A DNA stretch of 42,083 bases from Acidobacteriota bacterium (lineage in GTDB: Bacteria > Acidobacteriota > JAAYUB01). The notes below the pieces were generated by a model. That model searched no databases. It was given only the letters and a program-made list of their open reading frames with translations, and was not told where the DNA came from. Below are positions 1 to 9,673 of the stretch, piece after piece. Position 1 is the first letter of the stretch; each line of letters starts with the position of its first letter. The position numbers were made by a program, and so were the translations under genes. The stretch lies in NCBI GenBank assembly GCA_016935015.1, contig JAFGRT010000060.1, positions 1 through 42,083 on the forward strand, in the 5' to 3' direction.

Positions 1-1675
1 CCGCCTCCTCGGGATGCTCGCGCTTGAACTTCTGCCAGTATTCCCGCACCGATTGTTTCATGTCTTTGTGCAGCAATAGGATACCAAAAAGGTTGGGCAC
101 GGCCATCAGCACAATAGCCACCGCCGCCAGGGACCAGACGATGGTGGTGTCGATGAGGGCGGCGGCAAAAAAGGCGACGATATAGACCAGCCGGTAGGGG
201 AGAACGAACTTTGCCCCCAGGAGGTAGGTGATGGCCCGGTCGCCATAGTACGACCAGGAGATGACCGTGGAAAAGGCGAAGAGCATCAGGCCGATGGAGA
301 CGATGTACTGGCCGTTGTCGCCCAGCAGCCCCTGCTTGAAGGCCTCGGTGGTCAGCACGGCGCTGTGGACCAGGGATTTGCCCGCCACCACCACGTCGGT
401 GTCCACCAGTTGGCCGCCCTGCACATGGAGAACGCCATCCACGGGGGCGCCGCCGCGGGAGAAGAGCACGTCCTCGGCGATGGAACGGGCATGGATGATG
501 GTGATATCCCCGGGGACCACCACCCGGCCGTCCTGGACCGTCAGCTCACCCGAATAGGCCCGCACCGGATCGTCCCGTTTCTGCAGGATGTGCCTGGCCA
601 GGTCCGCCTTGTGCTGCTCGTTCTGCTGCAGGTAGACGCCCTGGATGATCTCCATGTCGGCCCGCTGGAAGATGTTGGGCACCTTGTCGGTCCAGATGCC
701 CGAGGCCAGGATGGTCAGGCCGGTGAGGGTGCAGATGATCAGGGTATCGATGAACGGCTCCAGGATGGCCACCATCCCTTCGGAGACCGGCTCGTCGGCC
801 TTGGCCGCCGAGTGGGCGATGGCGGCCGAGCCCTGCCCCGCCTCGTTGGAGTATATGCCCCGGTTGACGCCCCGGTTGAAGGCGTAGGCGAAAGAAGCGC
901 CCAGGAAACCACCCATGGCGGCGCTGCCCGTGAACGCCCCCACAAAGACCGACTGCAGCGAGGGGATCACGTTCTCCAGATGGGCCACGATGACCAGGAG
1001 GGCGCCGATGAAATAGAGAATGGCCATGAAAGGCACGATCTTTTCCGTCACCCGGGCGATGCGCTTGATGCCGCCGATGATGATCAGGAACAGGAACACG
1101 GACAGCACTGCAGCGGTGACCCACGGCGCCAGGCCGAAGCTGGCCTCCATGGCGATGGCGATGTTGTTAATTTGGGGCATGTTGCCCGTGCCGAACGAGC
1201 AAATGACGGTGGCCACGGCGAAGATGACGGCCAACCACTTCATGTTGAGCTTTCGCTCCATGTAGTACATGGGGCCGCCGGCGATGGCGCCTTCGGCGTC
1301 CACAGTGCGGTACTTGTGGGAGAGGGAGCATTCCACGAACTTGGTGGTCATGCCGAAGAAGGCGGTGGCCCACATCCAGAACAGGGCGGCCGGGCCGCCG
1401 ATGTAGATGGCCAGGCCCACGCCGCCGATGTTGCCGGTGCCGACGGTGCCCGACAGGGCGGTGGACAGGGCCTGAAAGTGGGTGGTGTCCCCCTGGAACT
1501 CCTCTTTTTCGAACTTGCCCGTCACGATCTGCAGGGCATGCCGGAAGAAACGGATCTGGGGGAACCGCAGGTAGAGCGTGAAGAAAACGCCCGTGCCCAG
1601 CAAAATCAAAGGGAACCAGTCGCTGGCGCCGAGATAGCTGTCGAGAGTTACCAGGAATTCATTGATTTGATCCAC
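1..1675 (-). CDS. AGCS-family sodium:alanine/glycine symporter (3' end beyond window)
   Basis: Inner-membrane Na+-coupled amino-acid carrier of the alanine/glycine:cation symporter family. About 558 residues are visible and the C-terminus runs off the left edge. Family hallmarks read directly from the minus strand: [19 protein letters not shown] near residue 75 and the signature [17 protein letters not shown] in the middle, amid many hydrophobic helices. The start is a GTG at 1673-1675 preceded by GAGGAGG four bases upstream; no better ATG lies nearby. Oddity: between roughly residues 338 and 440 there is a polar, apparently beta-rich insertion of about 100 residues ([19 protein letters not shown] ... 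[11 protein letters not shown]) where typical members have a short loop. A TTGACA hexamer lies upstream (near 1705) but without a good -10. Family assignment is firm; the substrate (Ala, Gly or other) is not determined. Confidence 0.93.
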   Translation of the reverse strand, partial: MDQINEFLVTLDSYLGASDWFPLILLGTGVFFTLYLRFPQIRFFRHALQIVTGKFEKEEFQGDTTHFQALSTALSGTVGTGNIGGVGLAIYIGGPAALFWMWATAFFGMTTKFVECSLSHKYRTVDAEGAIAGGPMYYMERKLNMKWLAVIFAVATVICSFGTGNMPQINNIAIAMEASFGLAPWVTAAVLSVFLFLIIIGGIKRIARVTEKIVPFMAILYFIGALLVIVAHLENVIPSLQSVFVGAFTGSAAMGGFLGASFAYAFNRGVNRGIYSNEAGQGSAAIAHSAAKADEPVSEGMVAILEPFIDTLIICTLTGLTILASGIWTDKVPNIFQRADMEIIQGVYLQQNEQHKADLARHILQKRDDPVRAYSGELTVQDGRVVVPGDITIIHARSIAEDVLFSRGGAPVDGVLHVQGGQLVDTDVVVAGKSLVHSAVLTTEAFKQGLLGDNGQYIVSIGLMLFAFSTVISWSYYGDRAITYLLGAKFVLPYRLVYIVAFFAAALIDTTIVWSLAAVAIVLMAVPNLFGILLLHKDMKQSVREYWQKFKREHPEEA

Positions 1676-1930
1676 CGTGCCTCCTCGATAGGGCGATTCA
1701 GATTGTTCAGCAAGGGGTGTCAAATAGCCGCTGCGGCAACGGATGCCGCTCGAAAAGAGGGTATGCGGTAGGCCGGGGCATTCAGCCGGCGAAACCTCTC
1801 CTCGGTGCAGGATTCAGGGTATCTTACCCAAAAGGCAGGCCCAATGCAAGAGATCACAACCAATCGGGCATGACAGGCGGCCGCCGGACCGGCCGTCAGT
1901 TGGATCAATCGCTGGCTGACACGGGCTGAA

Positions 1931-3502
1931 TCAGTTTTTCGGGACAGAGGCCGGAGCCGTCGCCGGGGCCGCCGCCCCGGCGGGTGCCGGCGACTGGAGT
2001 AGCGGGTAGGCTGTCCGCAGCCGCCGGTCCATCTGCTCGTGGACCTGGTCGATGATCTGCCGCCAGACGCCGTCGCCGTGGCCCCCTTCGTCCAGGATGC
2101 GGACGAACACATCGGCGTCCAGCTCTTTCATCGCCTCATCCAGCCGGCGGACGGGCGTACACAGGTCCGCCTCTTCGGCCGCCGAGACATAGATGAACAG
2201 CTTGCCGGCCAACTTGTCCTTCAGCGCCGGCCACTGCTCACGCAACCGGAGGCAGATGTCGAACTGTCGCCAGTGTGCGACCACGGCCGGATCCACGGCG
2301 CCGGTGCGGCGGTCCCACAGCCGTCGCGGCTGACCGTTCTCCCCCACAGGACTGAACTGGGCCTCGAACGTGGCCAGGAACCCGTTGTCGCCCATCCGGT
2401 CTTCCAGGTCGGAGATTTCCCGATACGTGTACAGCGTCTCGCCGCCGGCCTCGCCCAGGGCGCGCTCCTGGCCCGCGTTGTCCGTGAACATGTTGACGCC
2501 CCCCTCGTAGAGATCCACGCCCAGAAAAGAACGGAAATCCACCGGATCGGGCGAAGCGGCCCAGGCTCCGCCGAAGGTGTCGGGATAGATGAGCTGCAGC
2601 CACAGCGCGGCCCAGGCGCCCGAGGACTGGCCGGTGAGGAGTCGCACCGGCCCGGCGGCGATGGTGCGGTAATTGGCGTCGATGTGGGGGATCAGTTCCT
2701 TTGCCAGGGCACTGGCCCAGGGACCGTTCACCGCCGAATCCACATAGCAGGGATGCCCGGTGGGACAGTCGCCGTCCAGGAAGACGAAGATCTTTTCCAG
2801 GCCGTGGTCGCGCATGCCGTACCGCTGCTGGTTCCACGGCCCCATGAAGATGTGGTAGTGCCGCCCGCCGAAGCCGGGGATGGCGTAGACCACCGGGTAG
2901 CGGGCTTCGGGGCGCCGGTGATACGATTCGGGCAGGACCACCGCCGCCTTCAGGGAGACCGGCCGGCCGAGATGAGCCGTCAGCCGCCGGCTGGGCAGCA
3001 CCACCTCCTTCTGTAGCTCCGATTCCTCGTATTGCGGCGGTTCCTTCCGCCGGTCCAGGGTGATGTCGATGCTCTCCGCCGCACCCGGTCCGAACACGCG
3101 CACCAGCTTCCGGCTGTAGATATTGCCCGGCGCCAGGTGGCTCTGTTCGGTCTCGTCGCGGTCCAGCACGGCGGCCAGGGCGTAGCGGCCCCGCAGGTCC
3201 TTCATGGCCCGGCCGAACCATTCGGCCGTGTCGTCGAGAACCAGCACCTGGCCCGGTTGCCAGTCCATGACGTCTTTGGCATAAAACGGGACCTGATGGG
3301 TGGGGCTCGGCCCGTAGTGGGGCGAGGCGGCCGTATCATCGGTCAGAAACACGTAGACGCGCCCGGCGAGGGGTTCTGTGCTGACGGTATCGGGGAAGGT
3401 CAGGCGGAATTCCACCGCCCGGCCGGCACCCACGCTGCATGTCAGCAAGACAAAAAAAACGATGATTCGTGTCATCAAACGGAATTCAACCAAACGGCGC
3501 AT
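1931..3502 (-). CDS. Exported alpha/beta-hydrolase esterase (enterochelin-esterase-like)
   Basis: Predicted secreted or periplasmic serine esterase of 523 residues. The start at 3502 is chosen because an AGGAG lies 8 nt upstream and the protein then opens with a signal peptide (MRRLVEF...IIVFFVLLTCSVGAGRA). An N-terminal beta-rich region of about 170 residues is followed by an esterase domain: VVLPESYHRRPEARYPVVYA, then the nucleophile elbow GQSSG with Ser293, and a probable catalytic His475 in EGGHGDG. The C-terminal end is Pro/Ala-rich. The architecture resembles the PF00756 'putative esterase' group (enterochelin esterase, S-formylglutathione hydrolase); the substrate cannot be inferred. 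It is transcribed divergently from the S41 peptidase across a 217-bp gap that should hold both promoters; no convincing -35/-10 pair was seen there. Confidence 0.82.
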   Translation of the reverse strand: MRRLVEFRLMTRIIVFFVLLTCSVGAGRAVEFRLTFPDTVSTEPLAGRVYVFLTDDTAASPHYGPSPTHQVPFYAKDVMDWQPGQVLVLDDTAEWFGRAMKDLRGRYALAAVLDRDETEQSHLAPGNIYSRKLVRVFGPGAAESIDITLDRRKEPPQYEESELQKEVVLPSRRLTAHLGRPVSLKAAVVLPESYHRRPEARYPVVYAIPGFGGRHYHIFMGPWNQQRYGMRDHGLEKIFVFLDGDCPTGHPCYVDSAVNGPWASALAKELIPHIDANYRTIAAGPVRLLTGQSSGAWAALWLQLIYPDTFGGAWAASPDPVDFRSFLGVDLYEGGVNMFTDNAGQERALGEAGGETLYTYREISDLEDRMGDNGFLATFEAQFSPVGENGQPRRLWDRRTGAVDPAVVAHWRQFDICLRLREQWPALKDKLAGKLFIYVSAAEEADLCTPVRRLDEAMKELDADVFVRILDEGGHGDGVWRQIIDQVHEQMDRRLRTAYPLLQSPAPAGAAAPATAPASVPKN

Positions 3503-3719
3503 GTGCAATTCTCCTATTGTGCTCTTTCGTATTACGCCAAATGACAGCGGATCGTTGCCGGAGAAAATTGCCGGTGAATGGATATTCATCAGCGACAGCC
3601 GTGGGCACGGTTTCCGCCACCGCCGTCGCGTGAAATCCGGCGGGCCGGCGGCGAATGGAACATGCGCGGCCGGATTTTCGTATGAGCAAGAAGTCCAATT
3701 TTTCTGGTGGGGGTATGAC

Positions 3720-6002
3720 ATGACACTGGGCCTGTTTCGGTTGGTTTGTTGCGCCATCCTGCTCCTTGCCAGTCTGCCGGCTGCCGCGTCGGCTCCCTCC
3801 CGGGAGATCCAAAACCTGCGCGCCTTTGCCAAACTCTACGGCTACGTCCGTTTTTTTCATCCCAGTGACGAAGCCAGCGCCATCGACTGGGACCGTTTCG
3901 CCATTCACGGTGCCGCCCGGGTCAAGGCAGCGGCGGATGATCAGGAGCTGCAACAGGCACTTGACGAGCTGTTCCGGCCGCTGGCGCCCACCCTCGCGTT
4001 GGTTCCGCCCGGAGCAGACTTCCCCGCTCTGCCGGAGACCACCGGCGACAGACCGGACGCCGGCTTGGTGGCCTGTCAGCACAACGGAGTCTGGCTGGGT
4101 TATTCGCCCGCCTACAAGAGCGTCCGGCTGAACCGCGAAACCACGATCCGCGTTCCCTCCCCATCGAGCTTCGGCACCGTTACCCAGGCCGTCGACGCCA
4201 CGGCCTGGCGCGGCCGGCTGATCCGCCTGACCGCCCGTGTGCGGGCGGAGGTGACGGGTGCCGGAAACCAGGGGCAGCTCTGGTTGCGCGTCGATCGTCC
4301 CGACAACCAGCGCGGTTTCTTCGACAACATGGCCGACCGGCCCATCACCGCGGCCGAATGGACCACCTACCACATCGAAGGCAGCGTGGCCGACGACGCC
4401 TCGCAGATCTTTCTGGGTTGTTTTCTGCTGGGCGCCGGCAAGGTGTGGGTGGATGACGTCCGGCTTGAGCAGCAGACGGACGGCGGTGAGTGGACCGCGA
4501 TTCCCCTGACCAACGGCGGCTTCGAAGGCGAGGTAAAGGAAGACCGGCCGACGGGCTGGGCGGCGGTTTCACCCGGTTATCAGTACCGGGTGACGGGTGA
4601 GCAGGCACCCGAGGGCCAACGATGCCTGATGATCAAACGAGCGGACGCGGAGGTCACCCTGCGCGGCCCGCTGTTCGATGCCCGGCCCGAACCGGGCGAG
4701 TGCATTACCGCCGACCTGGGCGGCGGGCTGCGCGGCCGTCTGCCGCTGACCTTGCCCGACCGGGACGGCCATACCCGGCCGGCAGGGGATGCGGCGCTTC
4801 TCCAACAGCTGGCGGAACACCTAAACCGGCTTCCCCTGCCAGAACTCACCGCCGATCGGGAGGATGTCCGCCTGGGCGACGTGGTCATCACCTGGAACGT
4901 GTTCCAGCATTTCTACCCCTATTTCGACCGCATCGACACGGACTGGGACGCCGAGCTGACCCGGGCACTGCAGGGAGCCCTCGCCGACCAGACGCCACGT
5001 GATTTTTACCGCACCCTCTGTCGGCTGGTGGCCGCCCTGCACGACGGCCACGGCAGCGTGCTGCACGCCCTCCTGCAGGAGGAAGCCGGCTTTCCCATCC
5101 GGGTGGAATGGATCGAAAACCAGGCCGTCGTCACCGTGACGCAGGATCCCGGGCGTTTCCAGGTGGGCGACATCATCGACAGCGTCGACGGCACCCCCGC
5201 GGCCGACATCATCGCCGTCGAGGAGACCCTGCTCTCCGGATCGCCTCAGTGGAAAAGGAAGCAGTCCTGCGCCACGTTCGCCTTCGGCCCCCGCGATTCA
5301 ATGGCGAAACTGCGTCTGCGGCGCGGCGGGGAATCGCTGACGGTGGAATGCCCGCGAACGTTTCGCGGGTATCTGCCCGAACCACGACCTGACAAAATAA
5401 CGGAACTGGCAGCGGGCATCTGGTATGTCAACCTCGACCAGGCGGCCATGCCCGAAATCAACGCCGTTCTGGACAGGCTGGCCGTCGCCCGGGGGGTCAT
5501 TTTCGACCTGCGCGGGTATCCCAAAGGCAATCATGAGATCATCAGCCACCTGATCGATCAGCCGGTGCAATCGGCCAAGTGGAACATCCCCCAGGTTATC
5601 TATCCCGACCGGCAGCGACCGGCGGGCTACGACACCGACGGCCGCTGGACCCTCGACCCTCACGCCCCCCGGCTGACGGGCAAGATCGTGTTTCTCACCG
5701 ACGGCCGGGCCATCAGCTACGCCGAGTCGGTCATGGGCATCATCGAGCATTACCGCCTCGGGGAGATCGTGGGGCAGACCACCGCCGGCACCAACGGCAA
5801 TGTCAATCCGTTCCCGCTGCCCGGCGGCTTCCGGATCGTGTGGACGGGCATGAAGGTCCTCAAGCACGACGACTCGCCCCATCACCTGGTGGGCATCCGG
5901 CCGACTGTGCCGGTGACACGGACCCTTGCCGCCGTGCGCGAGGGACGGGACGAGTTTCTGGAAACAGCCCTGGGCCTCATCAAACAGGCCGCCGGGAAAT
6001 AG
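3720..6002 (+). CDS. Exported S41-family peptidase
   Basis: Secreted or periplasmic C-terminal-processing-type peptidase (S41), 760 residues. The ATG at 3720 gives a clean signal peptide (MTLGLFRLVCCAILLLASLP...ASA). The N-terminal block LRAFAKLYGYVRFFHPSDE is the usual opening of the large S41 proteins of Acidobacteriota and Bacteroidota. A carbohydrate-binding-like beta domain follows, then a PDZ-like stretch around residue 477 (PGRFQVGDIIDSVDGTPAAD), then the peptidase core with LTDGRAISYAESVMGIIEHY. Ser666 is the best nucleophile candidate. GQTTAGTNGNVNPF downstream is typical of this subgroup; the Lys expected 25 residues after Ser in CtpA/Tsp enzymes is not obvious. The gene converges on the DUF4139-like gene with only 18 bp between stops. 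The family is secure; the substrate is unknown. Confidence 0.88.
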   Translation: MTLGLFRLVCCAILLLASLPAAASAPSREIQNLRAFAKLYGYVRFFHPSDEASAIDWDRFAIHGAARVKAAADDQELQQALDELFRPLAPTLALVPPGADFPALPETTGDRPDAGLVACQHNGVWLGYSPAYKSVRLNRETTIRVPSPSSFGTVTQAVDATAWRGRLIRLTARVRAEVTGAGNQGQLWLRVDRPDNQRGFFDNMADRPITAAEWTTYHIEGSVADDASQIFLGCFLLGAGKVWVDDVRLEQQTDGGEWTAIPLTNGGFEGEVKEDRPTGWAAVSPGYQYRVTGEQAPEGQRCLMIKRADAEVTLRGPLFDARPEPGECITADLGGGLRGRLPLTLPDRDGHTRPAGDAALLQQLAEHLNRLPLPELTADREDVRLGDVVITWNVFQHFYPYFDRIDTDWDAELTRALQGALADQTPRDFYRTLCRLVAALHDGHGSVLHALLQEEAGFPIRVEWIENQAVVTVTQDPGRFQVGDIIDSVDGTPAADIIAVEETLLSGSPQWKRKQSCATFAFGPRDSMAKLRLRRGGESLTVECPRTFRGYLPEPRPDKITELAAGIWYVNLDQAAMPEINAVLDRLAVARGVIFDLRGYPKGNHEIISHLIDQPVQSAKWNIPQVIYPDRQRPAGYDTDGRWTLDPHAPRLTGKIVFLTDGRAISYAESVMGIIEHYRLGEIVGQTTAGTNGNVNPFPLPGGFRIVWTGMKVLKHDDSPHHLVGIRPTVPVTRTLAAVREGRDEFLETALGLIKQAAGK

Positions 6003-6020
6003 ACCGGGTATCCGGCCGGC

Positions 6021-7703
6021 TTAGCGATTGATCAGCAAGGAGTAGCGGTAGGTGATTTCCCGCTTCTCCCCGGCCGGCAGGTCAAATTCCCACTCGATCT
6101 CCGACTGGGGATTCACCGCCAGAATTTTTTTAGCCACCTTGCGCATCTCCCCGGCCGGCTGGCTGTCCATCACCGTTCCGGTCATGCTTTTCACGAGGTT
6201 CAGGCGGATGGCTTCGTCCTTGCCGTTGTGAACGACCACCTGGCCGGCGACTTCCACTTTTTCGTAATCGTCGCCGGAGATCATGACCACCGTGCGGGCT
6301 TCTTCGGTCTGGGCCACTTCGGCCCGCACGTCCGTCGCCACCGTCAGGCGGACGGTATTGCGGGCGCCGGGGGCGGTGTACGGCAGCAGCCCCTGGGCCA
6401 CGGGCAGCTCCTTCTTGACCACCAGCACCGGCGCCGTCGTCCACGGCAGGCCCGAGGTATTCTTCACCCGCAGGGCATGCCAGACCTGGACGGTGTCGCC
6501 GTCCGGCTGACCCGAATTGCGACGGTACCCCCGCTCGTCCACGTTCATCTGGTCGGGCAGTTCCAGCAGGTAGACATGCTCATACGGGACCGCAGCCGAC
6601 AGCAGGCTATAGCGGGCCCGCTCACCCGCCTTCAGGGTCACATTCTCCTGATGGTAGAAGAACAGGTCCTCCTGGCTCTCGCCGGGCGACGGCGCTGCGG
6701 CGGAATAATTGGTGGCCGGATCGAGATCATAGTCGGCGATATTGGCCAGTGATTGGGTCATCATACTCTGATCCAGGTTGCGCCGGAAGCGATTACCGCC
6801 CGATTGCAATGCCCGCAGGAAGTCGGCCACCGACTGGTCCAGCGACAGCGGGCTGCTCACGTCGGCATAGGCGAAGGAGGGGAAACCCACCACGAAGGAG
6901 ACGACACAGTTTTCGAGCTCCTCCACGTCGTTCACCAGGACGGCCTCCATCACCAGCCCGGCCTCTTCGGGAGTGGTGATGTCGAGGCGGTAGGCGGGAG
7001 TCCAGTGCAGACCCTTTTCCAGATAGGCCATGGTCAGGGTGCCGCCGCTCGCCACGCCGTCCAGCCGCAGACGGGCGCGGGGCTCCTGCCGGATCCGCCG
7101 GGTCACCAGGGCCGGTTCATCGGTAAAGCTCACCGATTGGATCGCATTCAGGGGGAACAGGATGGTCTGCCCCAGGAGAGGGCCGGTCTGCACCTTCAGC
7201 CGCACCAGTTCGATGCCCGCTTCGGGGGTCGGCAACGGGCGGGCAGCGCTGATCCGCGGATCCGGCTGCGGCGGCGGGTTCGGCTGGTCTCCTTCGGCCA
7301 GGGGCAACAACTGCCCGGCCAGCGGGTTGGGGATTCCGGCCAGGCCGTGGGTCAGGGACACGTTCCGGCCCATGTTGGCCTTCATCAGCTGGCGGACATC
7401 GGCCACCGGAACGGTGTCCGTCACGGATTCCCGAAAGGTGATGACCTCGGCCACCGCCGCCCGATCCGTCCCGAACCACAGGGATCCCAACGTCGCTTCG
7501 GGCAACCGGTCCAGCATCAGCCATTCCGCACCGGCCGGCATCTCGCCCTGGCGGATGACGAAGCCGAGTCCGTTCTTGAAGACCGCCACCCGTTGCACCG
7601 TGGTTTTCACCGCGGGTGTCGCGTCATCGGCCAAAAGGCTCGCTCCCGGCAGACCCGCCAGCAGCAGGCCCAGAAGCGTCATCTTCCAGAATGTTCGTCG
7701 CAT
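6021..7703 (-). CDS. Exported protein, DUF4139-like, unknown function
   Basis: A 560-residue exported protein. I place the start at 7703 (MRRTFWKMTLLGLLLAGLPG), 7 nt after GGGAGG; the ATG two codons upstream abuts the ribosome-binding site. A signal peptide ends near ASLLADDA. The body is a beta-rich extracytoplasmic protein opening with VQRVAVFKNGLGFVIRQGEM. A central block (LHWTPAYRLDIT, LVNDVEELENCVVSFVVGFP) and the C-terminal TVRLTVATDVRAEVAQTEEA and EIEWEFDLPAGEKREITYRY resemble the DUF4139 group, which is known only as a repetitive beta-sandwich family often annotated as 'mucoidy inhibitor A-like'. The N-terminal coiled coil common in that group is absent, so the assignment is tentative. 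The role is unknown; it stands alone as a transcription unit. Confidence 0.72.
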   Translation of the reverse strand: MRRTFWKMTLLGLLLAGLPGASLLADDATPAVKTTVQRVAVFKNGLGFVIRQGEMPAGAEWLMLDRLPEATLGSLWFGTDRAAVAEVITFRESVTDTVPVADVRQLMKANMGRNVSLTHGLAGIPNPLAGQLLPLAEGDQPNPPPQPDPRISAARPLPTPEAGIELVRLKVQTGPLLGQTILFPLNAIQSVSFTDEPALVTRRIRQEPRARLRLDGVASGGTLTMAYLEKGLHWTPAYRLDITTPEEAGLVMEAVLVNDVEELENCVVSFVVGFPSFAYADVSSPLSLDQSVADFLRALQSGGNRFRRNLDQSMMTQSLANIADYDLDPATNYSAAAPSPGESQEDLFFYHQENVTLKAGERARYSLLSAAVPYEHVYLLELPDQMNVDERGYRRNSGQPDGDTVQVWHALRVKNTSGLPWTTAPVLVVKKELPVAQGLLPYTAPGARNTVRLTVATDVRAEVAQTEEARTVVMISGDDYEKVEVAGQVVVHNGKDEAIRLNLVKSMTGTVMDSQPAGEMRKVAKKILAVNPQSEIEWEFDLPAGEKREITYRYSLLINR

Positions 7704-7916
7704 GGTCATTCCTCCCGCTTGCATTTCTCTTGACTGAGACAAATTGTTGGTGGCTCTATCTTATGACGGCAGCCCCCCGGCCGCAACGCTTTTTGCCGGC
7801 CGCCGGGTCACGGATGACGGAAATGGGGCGTGCAACAGACGATGGACAGGCAGACACACCTGAAGATAGCCGGTTTTTCGGCAATGAGGAAACTTTTCAG
7901 CCGTGCTGCGGTGGAA

Positions 7917-9449
7917 CTACCACGGCCGGTTTTTCGGCCACAGTTCTCGCAGATCATACTTGGGCTGGCGGCAGATGGTCACCGGAAAGTCCGCGCCGCC
8001 CGGCGCAGCGTGCTCCAACCGGATTACCCTCGCCACCTCCACCTGATCGAAGAGCTTCTCCATGGTCTCTTTGTCCCAACCGACGCCGATGACGGGAGTG
8101 AGGGGATCCTGCTCGGGCAGCCCCCACAGCCAGTACGACATGGACAGGCAGGTGGCCCGCGGCAGGCCGTATGCCGGGCCGAACAGATCCACGGCACCGG
8201 CGTTGCCGTAGCCGGGGGCCCAGATCACGGCCGTGGCCTGCTCCCCGGGCGGCAGGCCGCGATACACCGCCGCCACCGCCGCCACCCGCTCCCGCCAGCC
8301 GAACATGCCGCGCAGGTCGCGGGTCAGCTCGTAGACGTTTTCGAAGGCGCCGAAAGTCATGCGGTGGATGTATTGCTCCGTGGTGTCGATGTCGAGGATG
8401 GGCAGGGACAGGGGGGCCAGGACGGCGCCGGCCAGGATGAGCACCCCGGTCGTGACCGGCCGCAGCCAGGACCGCCGGCAGCGCTCCACCCAGCGCGTAA
8501 GGGCCACGGCGCCGCCGGCCAGCAACATGGGGTAGGCCGGTGCCAGGTAGTAGATCTTGCTCCGGGTGATGACCAGCAGGACGAAGACGGCCACCCACAT
8601 CCAGCCCAGGGCGCGGTATTCCCGGCCCGGTCGGGTGAAGAAGAACACCAGCCCCCAGATCCACAGGATGGCGTTGATGGGATTCAGGTACAGCACCTGG
8701 CCGGCCACGAACTGCAGCACGGAGATGCCGCTCATCACCCCCTCGTTCAGGTTCATGAGAAATCCGACAGTGGCCCAGTCGTTGGCGGCCTGCCAGATGA
8801 GATTGGGCAGAAAGATCAGGCCGGCCATGACGCCGCCCAGGTAGAGCCAGGGCGATTTGAAGTGGCGGCGCAACGGCGTCAGGGCCAGGGCCACCACCAG
8901 GCCAAAGCCGAAGAAGAGCATGGAATGCTTGTTGAGGAGGCCGACGCCCGTCACCGCCCCCAGCCAGAGCCACAGCCGGGGGTTGTCCTCCTGGATGATG
9001 CGTACGAGAAAATACGCCCCCAGGGTCCAGAAGAGGGGCTCGAAGGCCGGGATGCACAGCATGTTCTGGGAGCGCAGGTAGACCGGCGCGATGAGGTAGG
9101 CCAGGCCGGCCGTCAGCTGGGCGAACATGCCGCCGCCCAGCCGCCGCACCAGCACCGCCAGCAGGAAGATGGCGGCGGCGCCGGCCAGCAACGGGAACAG
9201 GCGCAGGCCCAGCAGTGAATCGCCGAACAGGCTGGTGGACAGCCGGGCGATCCACGGCACCAGCGGCGGGTGGTCCACGTAGCCGAAGGCCGGATGGGCG
9301 CCGCAGGCGATGAAATACAGCTCGTCGTGGTGGAAGCCATAACGGGCCAGTACCGGCAGATGCACCAGAAGCTTCAGCCCGGCCAGCGCCAACGGCAGCA
9401 AATGGGATTTCCGGATGGACGAAGACAATATATCAGCCGAATTGCTCAT
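7917..9449 (-). CDS. GT39-family membrane glycosyltransferase (PMT/ArnT-like)
   Basis: Polytopic inner-membrane glycosyltransferase of the GT-C fold, 510 residues, expected to transfer a sugar from a polyprenyl-phosphate donor. The N-terminal region carries the GT39 loop HHDELYF with the Asp42-Glu43 pair expected at the active site, followed by FGYVDHPPLVPW (DHPPL at 59-63), both hallmarks of this family. About ten hydrophobic helices follow (e.g. LRLFPLLAGAAAIFLLAVLV, GVMAGLIFLPNLIW), and a roughly 150-residue soluble C-terminal part ends with KYDLRELWPKNRPW. The start is supported by GAGGAG 7 nt upstream of the ATG. The acceptor (lipid A, glycolipid or protein) cannot be told from sequence, and no other envelope-glycan genes are adjacent. 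It is divergent from the MFS exporter. Confidence 0.88.
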   Translation of the reverse strand: MSNSADILSSSIRKSHLLPLALAGLKLLVHLPVLARYGFHHDELYFIACGAHPAFGYVDHPPLVPWIARLSTSLFGDSLLGLRLFPLLAGAAAIFLLAVLVRRLGGGMFAQLTAGLAYLIAPVYLRSQNMLCIPAFEPLFWTLGAYFLVRIIQEDNPRLWLWLGAVTGVGLLNKHSMLFFGFGLVVALALTPLRRHFKSPWLYLGGVMAGLIFLPNLIWQAANDWATVGFLMNLNEGVMSGISVLQFVAGQVLYLNPINAILWIWGLVFFFTRPGREYRALGWMWVAVFVLLVITRSKIYYLAPAYPMLLAGGAVALTRWVERCRRSWLRPVTTGVLILAGAVLAPLSLPILDIDTTEQYIHRMTFGAFENVYELTRDLRGMFGWRERVAAVAAVYRGLPPGEQATAVIWAPGYGNAGAVDLFGPAYGLPRATCLSMSYWLWGLPEQDPLTPVIGVGWDKETMEKLFDQVEVARVIRLEHAAPGGADFPVTICRQPKYDLRELWPKNRPW

Positions 9450-9673
9450 GGATTTTCTCCTCGTCGTGCGACGGTTTTTCAGCGGTTCGAATCGAGGTCG
9501 TGGTAGCTCGAATGCTATTCATGATACGTCTCGACAGCTGAAAATGTTGCTCCCCGTCCCGCCATTTTCCGACCATCATGAAACGGGGAACTCCCGCTGG
9601 TCGGGTATAGTTGATCTGCCAAGTAGTCATTGACTGTCCCGGTCGCCTGTGCCACGATAGGCGTTATTGGCCT

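Noticed and set aside
365-1771. Long plus-strand open frame opposite the AGCS gene
   Set aside because: Antisense shadow of the real gene; its product is a Gly/His/Asp-rich sequence without domain features, and the minus frame has clear AGCS motifs.
1755-1805. Possible glycine riboswitch upstream of the AGCS gene (GGAGAGG ... CGCCGG on the minus strand)
   Set aside because: AGCS genes are often under glycine riboswitches, but the defining CGCCGAAGG and CTCTCAGG segments are absent.
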